Positions 15,291-23,577 of a stretch of 64,000 nucleotides of DNA are shown in pieces (the stretch's first letter is position 1; each line of letters starts with the position of its first letter). The DNA is from G963666895 sp963666895. Lineage in GTDB: Bacteria > Desulfobacterota > Desulfovibrionia > Desulfovibrionales > Desulfovibrionaceae. The position numbers were made by a program, and so were the translations under genes. The stretch covers positions 9,875 to 73,874 of the forward strand of contig CAXXNS010000014.1 in assembly GCA_963666895.2 (NCBI GenBank), read 5' to 3'. Below the pieces are notes generated by a model. That model did not search any database and had not been told where the DNA came from. It saw only the letters and a list, made by a program, of their open reading frames with translations.

Positions 15291-17267
15291 ATGGCTCGGG
15301 TGACGGTCAGCAATCTGGAGAAAGGCTACGGCGGACGCAGCCTGTTCTCGGATTTGTCCTTTGACCTGGCTCCGGGCATGCGGCTGGCCGTGGCCGGTCC
15401 CAACGGCGGAGGCAAGTCCACGCTGCTGCGCATCCTGGCCGGACGGGACCGTGCGGACGAGGGCACGGTCACCGTGGCCAAGGGCGCGCGCCTGGGCTAC
15501 GTGGCCCAGGAACTGTCCGAGGCCGACCTGGCCCGGGCCCTGCTGCCCTGGGTTCTGGAGGTGCTGCCTTCCTGGTCCGACTTCTGGGCCGAGTGGGAAC
15601 AGGCCGTGGCCGACAAGGACCAGGCCCGGCTGGAACGGCTGTCCGCGCGCCAGGACGACCTGGAGCACCGTTTCGGCTACAACCCGGACCACCAGGCCCG
15701 GACCATACTCCAGGGCCTCGGCTTTTCCGAGACCGACCTGACCCGCCGTCTGGGCGAGCTGTCCGGCGGCTGGCGGGAGCGGGCCAAGCTGGGCCGGGTC
15801 CTGCTCCAGGGAGCGGACGTGCTCCTGCTGGACGAGCCCACCAACCACCTGGACCTGGAAGCCATCGAGTGGCTGGAATCCTATCTCCTGGACTTCCGGG
15901 GCGCGCTGGCCTTCGTGGCCCACGATCGGGTTTTTTTGGACAAGGTGGGCGGCCACGTGCTGTTCCTGGCCGACGGCCGCACGGTCTGGCACAAGGGCAC
16001 CTTCACCTCGTTCCTGGAGCGGGAGGAGGAGCATGCCGAGCGCGTGTCCCGCGAGGCGGCCAAGCTGTCCTCCAAGATCGAGCACGAGATGAGCTACATC
16101 CGCCGCTTCCGGGTCAAGGCCCGCAAGTCGGCCCAGGCCCAGTCCAAGCTCAAAAGGGTGGAGAAGCTGGAGGACGAGTTGGACCGCGTGCGCGGCGAGT
16201 CCACGGCCATGCGCCGGGGCCGCTCCCTGTCTTTTTCCCTGCCCGAGCCCGCGCGCGGGGACAAGGCCGCGGTCAGCGCGGTGGACCTGACCTTCGCGTA
16301 CAAGGACTCGGACCCGGTCTGGCCGCCCCTGTCGTTCCAGCTTTTCCGGGGCTCGCGCATCGCCCTGCTGGCCCCCAACGGAGCGGGCAAGTCCACCCTT
16401 TTGAAGCTTATCACCGGCGAGCTGAAATCCACGGGCGGCCACATCAAGGTCGGCCCGGCCACCACGGTGGGCTACTTCAGCCAGCACCAGACCGAGATCC
16501 TGATCCCGGAGCGCTCCGTGCTGTCCGAGATACGCCGTCTGAGTGACTCCCGGCTCACCGAGGAGGAGCTCATGAGCACCCTGGGGTTGTTCCTGCTCGG
16601 CGAGCCCTATTTCGACCGGCCCGTGTCCGCCCTGTCCGGCGGCGAGAAGAGCAGGCTGGTGCTGGCCTCCCTGTTCCTGGCCCGGGCCAATTTGCTCATC
16701 CTGGACGAGCCCACCAACCACCTGGACCTGGAGTCGCGCATGGGCCTGGTGCAGGCGCTCAAGGCCTTTGCGGGCACGCTCCTGTTCGTGGCCCACGACC
16801 GCTACCTGCTCAACGAGGTGGCCGGGGAGGTCTGGGGCCTGGGGCCGTGGGGCATCGAGCATTTCCACGATTTCGCCCGCTACGACGCCTGGCGCAAGGC
16901 GCGGCTGGCCGGGGAGCAGGCCCCCGCGTCCGAGCGCAAGCGTGTCACCCCTGAGCGCAAGTATTTGACCAAGGAAGACAAGCGGGCCGCGGCCGAGCGC
17001 CGCAACGCCATGCACCGCAAGCTCAAGCCGTTGCAGGACGAGTACGCCAAGCTGGAAAAGGCCCTGGACAAGGCCATGAACGAGCAGTCCGAGTCCGAGG
17101 CCAAACTGGCCGACTCCGCGATCTACGACAAGCCCGAGGAGGCTCTGCGCTGGAACAAGGTTTACATCCAGTCCGGCGAGGAGTGCGAATCGCTTATGGA
17201 GCGGCTGGCCGAGCTGGAGGCGCGCATGGACAAGGTCCGGTCCGCATTCGCCACGGAGGAGTCATGA
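15291..17267 (+). CDS. ABC-F family ATPase (Uup-like)
   Basis: 658 residues, with two ATP-binding domains in one chain and no membrane segments. Domain 1 has GPNGGGKST (about 39-47), LSGGWRERAKLGRVLL and LLLDEPTNHLDL. The linker (about 235-310) is charged and helical, as in translation factors of this class. Domain 2 has APNGAGKST, LSGGEKSRLVLASL and LILDEPTNHLDL. The tail (about 530-655) is a coiled coil, as in Uup. ABC-F proteins act on ribosomes or in DNA precise excision (Uup). The stop overlaps the next start (ATGA). Confidence 0.9.
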   Translation: MARVTVSNLEKGYGGRSLFSDLSFDLAPGMRLAVAGPNGGGKSTLLRILAGRDRADEGTVTVAKGARLGYVAQELSEADLARALLPWVLEVLPSWSDFWAEWEQAVADKDQARLERLSARQDDLEHRFGYNPDHQARTILQGLGFSETDLTRRLGELSGGWRERAKLGRVLLQGADVLLLDEPTNHLDLEAIEWLESYLLDFRGALAFVAHDRVFLDKVGGHVLFLADGRTVWHKGTFTSFLEREEEHAERVSREAAKLSSKIEHEMSYIRRFRVKARKSAQAQSKLKRVEKLEDELDRVRGESTAMRRGRSLSFSLPEPARGDKAAVSAVDLTFAYKDSDPVWPPLSFQLFRGSRIALLAPNGAGKSTLLKLITGELKSTGGHIKVGPATTVGYFSQHQTEILIPERSVLSEIRRLSDSRLTEEELMSTLGLFLLGEPYFDRPVSALSGGEKSRLVLASLFLARANLLILDEPTNHLDLESRMGLVQALKAFAGTLLFVAHDRYLLNEVAGEVWGLGPWGIEHFHDFARYDAWRKARLAGEQAPASERKRVTPERKYLTKEDKRAAAERRNAMHRKLKPLQDEYAKLEKALDKAMNEQSESEAKLADSAIYDKPEEALRWNKVYIQSGEECESLMERLAELEARMDKVRSAFATEES

Positions 17268-17695
17268 CCCCCACCCTGGACGAGATCGAGGTGGTGGCGG
17301 GCATCCTGTGGCGCGAGGGCCGCTGCCTGGCCACCAGCCGCCCGCCCCTGGGACGCCACCCCGGGCTGTGGGAGTTTCCCGGCGGCAAGACCGAGCCCGG
17401 CGAAGCCCTGGAAACGGCCCTGGCCCGCGAGCTGGCCGAGGAGCTGGGCGTGGCGGTCCTGGCCTGCGAACACTGGCTGACCAAGCGCCACGTGTACCCG
17501 GACTACGCAGTGGTCCTGCATTTCTTTCACGTCACCGCCTTTGACCGCGAGCCGCGGCCCCGGGAGGGACAGGACCTGCGCTGGATCGACCCGGCCCTGG
17601 GCCTGGCCGGATGCCCGGACCTGACCTTCGTGCCCGCGGACGTGGAGGTGGTCGAGACCCTGGCCCGGCTTGCCCGGGCCACGGATTCGGAGTAA
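17264..17695 (+). CDS. NUDIX hydrolase, MutT-like
   Basis: 143 residues. The NUDIX box GGKTEPGEALETALARELAEEL fits G-x5-E-x7-REUxEExGU, with Ala-Arg before Glu. Segments before it (RPPLGRHPGLWEFPGGK) match 8-oxo-dGTP diphosphatases. It likely sanitises oxidised nucleotides. Chosen start: the ATG overlapping the ABC-F stop, as the longer frame upstream only shadows that gene. Confidence 0.8.
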   Translation: MTPTLDEIEVVAGILWREGRCLATSRPPLGRHPGLWEFPGGKTEPGEALETALARELAEELGVAVLACEHWLTKRHVYPDYAVVLHFFHVTAFDREPRPREGQDLRWIDPALGLAGCPDLTFVPADVEVVETLARLARATDSE

Positions 17696-17718
17696 CCGTC
17701 AAGACCTTCGAGGTGCTT

Positions 17719-18588
17719 ATGCGCATACCGGAACTCATGGCCGCCAGACGGCCCTTCCTGTCCCTGGAATTTTTCCCGCCCAAGGAGCGCGAGGCCTGGC
17801 CCGGCTTCTTCCAGGTGGTGGAGCAACTGGCCCAGCTGAACCCGCTGTTCGTGTCCGTGACCTACGGCGCGGGCGGCTCCACCCAGGACAACACCCTGGA
17901 GATCGTACGCGGCATGAAGGAGCGCGGCCTGACCGCCATGGCCCACCTGACCTGCGTCGGGGCCACGGCCGAGCGCATCGAGGGGTTCCTGAACGCCCTG
18001 GTCCGGACCGGAGCGCAGAACGTCCTGGCCCTGCGCGGCGATCCGCCCCGCAACAACCCGGACTTCGATTTTTCGGCCGGAGAGTTCGCCCACGCCTCGG
18101 ACCTGGTGGGCTTCATCAAGGAGAAGCGGCCGGAACTGGCCGTGGGCGCGGCCGCCTATCCCGAGCCGCACTTCGAGTCTCCAAGCATCAAGGACAGTCT
18201 GCACTGGGCCAAGCACAAGATGGACGTGGGCGCGGACTTCCTGGTCACCCAGCTCTTCTTCGACAACCGGCTGTACTTCGACTTCGTGGAGCGGCTGGCG
18301 GCCATGGGTGCGGACAAGCCCGTGCTGCCGGGCGTTCTGCCCATCCTGAGCCTCAAGTCGGCCAAGTTCGTGCTCTCCATGTGCAACGCGGCCATCCCCG
18401 GCAAGTTCCTGGCCGCCCTGGAAGGAGCCTTCGACAAGGGCGGGGACGACGCCGTGCGCGAGGTGGGACTGGCCTACGCCAAGCGTCAGGCGCAGGAATT
18501 GCTTGACGGCGGGGCTCCCGGAGTGCACCTCTACACGCTGAACAAGGCGGAAGCCTGTCTCGAAATAGGCGAAAGCCTCAATCTTTAA
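17719..18588 (+). CDS. metF: 5,10-methylenetetrahydrofolate reductase
   Basis: 289 residues of the MetF TIM-barrel family (FAD). It reduces methylene-THF to methyl-THF for methionine synthesis; in sulfate reducers it can also serve C1 or Wood-Ljungdahl chemistry. Motifs are LSLEFFPPKE (residues 14-23), VSVTYGAGGSTQDNTL, LRGDPP, and DFLVTQLFFDN near residue 177. GAGGTG precedes the ATG at 17719. An in-frame extension upstream only shadows the NUDIX gene. Confidence 0.93.
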   Translation: MRIPELMAARRPFLSLEFFPPKEREAWPGFFQVVEQLAQLNPLFVSVTYGAGGSTQDNTLEIVRGMKERGLTAMAHLTCVGATAERIEGFLNALVRTGAQNVLALRGDPPRNNPDFDFSAGEFAHASDLVGFIKEKRPELAVGAAAYPEPHFESPSIKDSLHWAKHKMDVGADFLVTQLFFDNRLYFDFVERLAAMGADKPVLPGVLPILSLKSAKFVLSMCNAAIPGKFLAALEGAFDKGGDDAVREVGLAYAKRQAQELLDGGAPGVHLYTLNKAEACLEIGESLNL

Positions 18589-18599
18589 GGGGGAAGGAG

Positions 18600-19625
18600 A
18601 TGAGCAAGCAACCCAGGGTGGCGGTCTGCGGAGCCACGGGCGCCGTGGGCCGCGAAATGCTGAAGATTCTCGAGGAGCGCAACTTCCCGGCTTCCGAGGT
18701 GGTTCCCTTTGCCTCGGCCCGGTCCAAGGGCCTCAAGCTGCCCTTTGCGGGCGGCGAGATCATTGTGCAGGAACTGACCCACGATTGCTTCACCGGCTTC
18801 GACCTGGCCGTGTTTTCGGCCGGTGGCGCGGCCAGCACCGAGTTCGCCCCGTCCGCGGCCAAAGCGGGCTGCGTGGTGGTGGACAACTCCAACGCCTGGC
18901 GCATGGACCCGGAGGTGCCCCTGGTGGTGCCCGAGGTCAATCCCGACGACCTGGCCAAGCACAAGGGCATCATCGCCAACCCCAACTGTTCCACCATCCA
19001 GATGGTGGTGGTCCTGAAGCCCATCCACGACGAGGCCAAGATCAAGCGGGTGGTGGTCTCCACCTACCAGGCCGTGTCCGGCACGGGCCAGAAGGCCATC
19101 CGAGAGCTGGAGGGCCAAGTGTCCGCGCTCATGAACGGCCGGGAGCCCGAGGTCAACGTCTACCCGCACCAGATCGCGTTCAACTGCCTGCCGCAGATCG
19201 ATATCTTCCTGGACAACCTCTACACCCGGGAAGAGATGAAGATGGTGCACGAGACCGTGAAGATCATGGGCGACCCGTCCATCAAGGTCTCGGCCACGGC
19301 CGTGCGCGTGCCCGTGTTCCACGGCCACTCCGAGTCCGTGAACATCGAGACCGAGGGCAAGCTGACCGTGGAGGACTGCCGCATGCTCCTGACCAAGGCC
19401 CCGGGCATCACCGTGGTCGATTACCCGGAGAAGGGCGCCTATCCCATGGCCATCGACGCCGCGGGCCAGGACGACGTGTTTGTTGGCCGCATCCGCGAGG
19501 ACGAGACCATCGACAAGGGGTTGAACCTGTGGGTGGTGTCCGACAACATCCGCAAGGGCGCGGCCCTGAACACCATCCAGATCGCCGAGACGCTGATTCA
19601 AAGGGACCTGCTGCGCGTCCCGTAA
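18600..19625 (+). CDS. asd: Aspartate-semialdehyde dehydrogenase
   Basis: 341 residues. It reduces aspartyl phosphate to the semialdehyde for lysine, threonine, methionine and diaminopimelate. The NADP loop is CGATGAVGREMLKILEE (about residues 10-26). The catalytic cysteine lies in NPNCSTIQMVV (about residue 129). QIAFNCLPQID and RVPVFHGHSESVNIE hold substrate residues. It starts 11 bases after metF and is followed 18 bases later by an aminotransferase gene, so metF-asd-aminotransferase is probably one unit that joins methionine and aspartate-family steps. Confidence 0.95.
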   Translation: MSKQPRVAVCGATGAVGREMLKILEERNFPASEVVPFASARSKGLKLPFAGGEIIVQELTHDCFTGFDLAVFSAGGAASTEFAPSAAKAGCVVVDNSNAWRMDPEVPLVVPEVNPDDLAKHKGIIANPNCSTIQMVVVLKPIHDEAKIKRVVVSTYQAVSGTGQKAIRELEGQVSALMNGREPEVNVYPHQIAFNCLPQIDIFLDNLYTREEMKMVHETVKIMGDPSIKVSATAVRVPVFHGHSESVNIETEGKLTVEDCRMLLTKAPGITVVDYPEKGAYPMAIDAAGQDDVFVGRIREDETIDKGLNLWVVSDNIRKGAALNTIQIAETLIQRDLLRVP

Positions 19626-19643
19626 GCCTTTGGGGAGGAGAAC

Positions 19644-20585
19644 GTGATTCCGGTTGTGGACAAGGACGAATATCTGGCCGCGCTCATCAACGCTCCGCGG
19701 CCCGGCGCGGACAAGGTGCAGGCTTTTTACGACCACCGGGTGGGGAAGATCTGCCGCGACCCGCAGGCCATGCTCCTGCCCTGGGACGACCATCTGGTGC
19801 ACCGCGGGGACGGAGTGTTCGAGACCGCCAAGTTCGTGGGCCGCAAGCTCTACCAGCTGGAGCCGCACATCGCCCGCATGCAGCGTTCGTCCACGGCCAT
19901 CCACCTCCTGCCGCCCTGTTCCTGGGACGAGGTCCGGGAAATCGTCCTGGACACGGCCCGGGCCGGCGGCCGGGAGAACGGCCTGGTCCGCATCCTCCTG
20001 GGCCGTGGGCCTGGCGGCTTCGGCATCGATCCGGACGAGTGCCCCCTGCCCAGCCTGTACGTGGTGGTCTACGACCTGGCCCTCAAGCCGACCGAGTACT
20101 TCGACCGGGGCGTGACCGCGTTCAAGACCAAGGTGCCGGCCAAACAGGCCTACCTGGCCACCATCAAGTCCATCGACTACCTGCCCAACGTGCTCATGAA
20201 GCGCGAGGCCCACGACCTGGGCTACGATTTCCCGGTCTGCTTCGACGCCCACGGCTTCCTGGCCGAGGGGGCCACGGAGAACGTGTGCATGGTGGACGAG
20301 AAGGGCACCCTGGTCATCCCCGAGTTCACCAACGCCCTGGCCGGAACCACCCTCATGCGGGCCGTGGACCTCATCAAGTCCGAGGCGGACGTGGTCTTCC
20401 GGGGCATTCGCGAGAGCGAGCTGCTCACGGCCCGCGAGGTGATCATCATCGGCACCACCCTGGACGCCGTGGGCGTGGTCCGGTTCAACGGCCAGCCCAT
20501 CCACGACGTGCGGCCCGGCCCCATGGCCCGGCGGCTCAAGGCGCTCCTCGTTAAAGACCTGGAGGAGAACGGCACGCCGCTCTAG
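19644..20585 (+). CDS. Class IV (branched-chain-type) aminotransferase
   Basis: 313 residues with a GTG start at 19644 and GGGGAGGAG upstream. PLP fold type IV: HRGDGVFETAKF (about 52-63), ARAGGRENGLVRILLGRG, then TIKSIDYLPNVLMKREA with the cofactor lysine. FLAEGATENVCMV and GTTLDAVGVVRFNG follow. The family covers branched-chain aminotransferase, D-amino-acid transaminase and aminodeoxychorismate lyase. The motif order does not decide among them. Because no other branched-chain aminotransferase is present here and the leu operon is close, IlvE activity is a reasonable but unproven guess. Confidence 0.8.
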   Translation: MIPVVDKDEYLAALINAPRPGADKVQAFYDHRVGKICRDPQAMLLPWDDHLVHRGDGVFETAKFVGRKLYQLEPHIARMQRSSTAIHLLPPCSWDEVREIVLDTARAGGRENGLVRILLGRGPGGFGIDPDECPLPSLYVVVYDLALKPTEYFDRGVTAFKTKVPAKQAYLATIKSIDYLPNVLMKREAHDLGYDFPVCFDAHGFLAEGATENVCMVDEKGTLVIPEFTNALAGTTLMRAVDLIKSEADVVFRGIRESELLTAREVIIIGTTLDAVGVVRFNGQPIHDVRPGPMARRLKALLVKDLEENGTPL

Positions 20586-20604
20586 CTGTAGTATTCGAAA
20601 CATG

Positions 20605-20633
20605 AAAAAGGCCGCCCAAGGGCGGCCTTTTTT
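20605..20633. terminator. Bidirectional Rho-independent terminator
   Basis: AAAAAGGCCGCCC and GGGCGGCCTTTTTT pair around an AA loop. It serves the aminotransferase operon on the + strand and the convergent glycosyltransferase on the minus strand. Confidence 0.93.
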
Positions 20634-20646
20634 GTTGCGGGTCGGA

Positions 20647-21540
20647 TCATACGGCCGGGGAAAGCAGGCCGTCCATGACCTCTTCGGGGTAGTCCTGGTA
20701 TGGCCTGAGGGTGCGCCGCACCCAGCGGTCGCGCAGCCGCTCGGCCTCGCGTTTGCCAGGAATGCGTCCGGCCGGGGTGCACAGGGCCCAGGCCTCCCGA
20801 CGCAGTACGGCCAGCGCCCAGGTCATGGTGGGCGAGGAGAAGAAGCCCGGGTTGGCGGTCACCAGCCGGGCCCGGCGCCGTTCCTCGTTCCGGTCGCGGA
20901 ACATGGGTGGCGCCTGGATCACGGTGGTCAGGGTCTTGCGCACGCTCACGGTCTCCAGCCCGGACATCCAGGCCTGCACGCCCAGGTCCCAGCCGGGCAG
21001 ACCCGAGTCCGCCCGGAAGCGGACGCCGGATTCCCAGGCCTGGCGGCTCAGGGCCGGACGGGGCCCCACGCAGTCCACGCGGCGCAGCCGGTCCGGGGAG
21101 TAGCCTGAGGACCGGGCCAGCCTGCCGGGCGTGCTGGAGAAGGGGCCCAGGCGCAGGCTGTTGGCCAGGGCCAGCCCGGCCGGTTCGCCGCCCGAGTGCA
21201 GGGCCTGGTCGAACAGGTCCAGGGCCAACGGGTGGACCCGGTCGTCCGGGTTCAGGACCAGCATGGTCCGGCCCGCGCAGCGGGCCAGGGAACGGTTGCT
21301 CAGTCGGGTCATGCTGCAGGGGCCCGGAGGACCCACATCCAGGAGCAGGCTGGCCGGGGCGAGCAGCTTGCGCCACTGCTCCAGCAGTTTGAAATTCATT
21401 TCCCCTTTGTGGTCGGCCAGGCGAATCTCCAGCTCGGCCAGGTCCATGCGCTGGGCGGACAGGCCGGTCAAAAGCCTCGGCAGGGCTGCGGAGGGGTGAA
21501 ACAGGGGTATGATGACGCTTACGCGCGGTGTTGCGGACAT
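20647..21540 (-). CDS. Glycosyltransferase family 2 protein
   Basis: 297 residues starting SVIIPLFHPSAALPRLLTGL, the first strand and helix of the GT-A fold. An aspartate-rich LVLNPDDRVHPLALDLFD near residue 97 is probably the metal-binding DxD-type site. The C-terminal half lacks membrane helices, so it is probably a soluble or peripheral transferase. It is convergent with the aminotransferase and divergent from the larger glycosyltransferase. The role (surface glycan or flagellin glycan) is open. A hyper-variable Arg-rich segment near residue 220 has no match I recognise. Confidence 0.72.
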   Translation of the reverse strand: MSATPRVSVIIPLFHPSAALPRLLTGLSAQRMDLAELEIRLADHKGEMNFKLLEQWRKLLAPASLLLDVGPPGPCSMTRLSNRSLARCAGRTMLVLNPDDRVHPLALDLFDQALHSGGEPAGLALANSLRLGPFSSTPGRLARSSGYSPDRLRRVDCVGPRPALSRQAWESGVRFRADSGLPGWDLGVQAWMSGLETVSVRKTLTTVIQAPPMFRDRNEERRRARLVTANPGFFSSPTMTWALAVLRREAWALCTPAGRIPGKREAERLRDRWVRRTLRPYQDYPEEVMDGLLSPAV

Positions 21541-21690
21541 GAATCCCTTCCCTGGGTGGTTGTCCGGTTGCTTTCAGGCGTCCGCGTCACTGTCCGTGTG
21601 CGCAGTACGCCGCTCTCGTATCTTCCCTATCGGAGCGTTAGACACGGGTCTTTAGGGCCGATTCGGAAAAAGGCGGATTTTTTTCGCGTC

Positions 21691-21719
21691 TTGCCATGAA
21701 CGCCCGGGCCACGTAGTCT
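21691..21719 (+). promoter_or_regulatory. Candidate promoter of the DUF3880-type glycosyltransferase
   Basis: TTGCCA (21691-21696) and TAGTCT (21714-21719) are 17 bases apart, ending 25 bases before the ATG. The region 21541-21744 between the divergent glycosyltransferases holds nothing else I recognise. Confidence 0.4.
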
Positions 21720-21744
21720 GCGCAGAGCCGTTGCCGGAGAGCGC

Positions 21745-23478
21745 ATGGACAAGAACTCCCCGCCGATCAAAGACTATACCGTGGAGCCGGTCCTTCGGGA
21801 CGGCTCGGTCGCGGACCTTCGTTTTCACCTGCCACCGGACCCGAACTCGGACCAGGCGGGAGGCCGCGAGCGCGTCTGGCACCTCTGGGGCCGCAAGGGA
21901 GACGAGCGCGAGTCCGACCTGGCCGCAAAGGTCGAGCCCGGCGTTCTGCCCGTGCTCCTGGGCTCGGGCTTGGGCGTCTGCCTGAACGAGCTTTTAAAAG
22001 CCGGGCTGCCCGTGGTTGTGGTGGACGCGGAAAACCGGGCCGTGGAGTGCTCGGGCGCGCGCCAAAACGCACCGGACGGCGACCTGCTCTGGCTGGATAC
22101 CACCGACCCGGAGCAGGCCTGGCAGGCCCTGGCCGAGTGGCGCGAGGCGCACGGCGGCCTGCCCCTGTGCCTGATCAAGATTCCCCTGTATTTGCGGTTG
22201 CGGCCCGAGCTGTACGCCGTGCTGGCCGGGCGGATTCAAGGGGAGGGCGCCTCGTTCTGGGAGCGGGCCCGCTACCCCAAGTTCGCCTCGGCCAAGCCGC
22301 GCATCCTGCTGCTGCACAGCGACTACTTTCTCATGGACGAGATCGGCGCGGCCCTGTCCCGGCTGTCCGTGGAGAGCGCGCGCCTGGAGGTGGGCACCCA
22401 GGGCACGGTGCGCGACGGGTTCGTGGAGGAGCTGCTTTCCCTGGCGGTGTCTTTCAAGCCCGACTTCGCCCTGGCCGTGAACCACCTGGGCCTGGACCGG
22501 GAAGGGCGTCTGGCCGGGCTCCTGGAGGAACTGGGCCTGCCCCTGGCCTCCTGGTTCGTGGACAGCCCGGAGCTTATCCTCTACCGCTATCCGCGCCAGA
22601 ACACCCCGGGCGTGGCCGTGTTCACCTGGGACCAGGACGCCGTGGAGCCGATGCGCGACATGGGTTTCGGCACGGTTTTCCACCTGCCCTTGGCCACGGA
22701 CCCGGACCGCTTCCGCCCCGGAGCAGGAAGCCCGGACCCGGCCTGGGTCACGGACGTGTCCTTCGTGGGCCACTCCCTGCTGGACCGGGTGGAGAGCTTC
22801 TGGGTCGAGACCGGACTCTCCGGGGAGCAGCGGGCGAAGTTCGACCCGGCCGTGGCCGGGTTCGCGTCCAGCCCGGTACGGTCCGTGGCCCGGTATCTTC
22901 ACAGCGAATATCCCCAACTGGCCGAAGTACTGGACTGCCTGGACAGCGTGGAAGCGGCCCTGAACCTGGAAAAGTACGTCACCTTCGCGGCCACCCGCGA
23001 CTACCGGGCCGCCTGTTTGAACCGCCTGGCCGGGCACGGGCCTTTGGTTGTGGGCGACCCGGGCTGGGCCGGGCTGCTGGGGCCGGACGAGTCCGGCGGG
23101 GGATGGTGGCGGAGCCATCCGCCCGTGGACTACGGCCGTGACCTGCCTCGGCTCTATCCCGCGGCCAAGGTCAACTTCAACGCCACCAGCCTGCAGATGA
23201 AGGGCGCGGTCAACCAGCGGGTGTTCGACTGCCCGGCCGTGGGCGCCTTCGTGCTCACGGACAGCCGCCGCCAACTGGAGGAGCTGTTCGAGCCCGGCCG
23301 GGAGGTGGCGGTGTACGATTCCCCGGAAGCCGTTCCCGAGGCCCTGGACCGCTGGCTGGCCGACCAACCGGGCCGGGAAGCCCTTGTGCGCCGGGCCCGG
23401 GCCCGGGTGCTGGCCGAGCACACCTACGAGCGCAGGCTCGAAGACCTGATCCGAAATATGCGCTTAACGTTTGCTTAA
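21745..23478 (+). CDS. CgeB/DUF3880-type glycosyltransferase
   Basis: 577 residues. An N-terminal Rossmann-like part (1-190) precedes a GT-B-like pair of domains. The first (about 195-330) holds RILLLHSDYFLMDEI and ASWFVDSPELILYRYPR. The second (about 400-570) ends in a typical glycosyltransferase tail: LYPAAKVNFNATS, KGAVNQRVFDCPAVGAFVL and AEHTYERRLEDLI. Paralogs near Desulfovibrio flagellar or surface loci are thought to glycosylate protein or LPS; the acceptor is unknown. It is followed by the SulP gene after 99 bases. Confidence 0.78.
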   Translation: MDKNSPPIKDYTVEPVLRDGSVADLRFHLPPDPNSDQAGGRERVWHLWGRKGDERESDLAAKVEPGVLPVLLGSGLGVCLNELLKAGLPVVVVDAENRAVECSGARQNAPDGDLLWLDTTDPEQAWQALAEWREAHGGLPLCLIKIPLYLRLRPELYAVLAGRIQGEGASFWERARYPKFASAKPRILLLHSDYFLMDEIGAALSRLSVESARLEVGTQGTVRDGFVEELLSLAVSFKPDFALAVNHLGLDREGRLAGLLEELGLPLASWFVDSPELILYRYPRQNTPGVAVFTWDQDAVEPMRDMGFGTVFHLPLATDPDRFRPGAGSPDPAWVTDVSFVGHSLLDRVESFWVETGLSGEQRAKFDPAVAGFASSPVRSVARYLHSEYPQLAEVLDCLDSVEAALNLEKYVTFAATRDYRAACLNRLAGHGPLVVGDPGWAGLLGPDESGGGWWRSHPPVDYGRDLPRLYPAAKVNFNATSLQMKGAVNQRVFDCPAVGAFVLTDSRRQLEELFEPGREVAVYDSPEAVPEALDRWLADQPGREALVRRARARVLAEHTYERRLEDLIRNMRLTFA

Positions 23479-23577
23479 TCGGACACGGCCTTGTGCTTGT
23501 TCACGTTTTTTGCAATAAACAGGGAGAGGTAAACTCTGCCGGGTTCCCATGATGCCCGGAGCCAGGGAGTAAGTCTT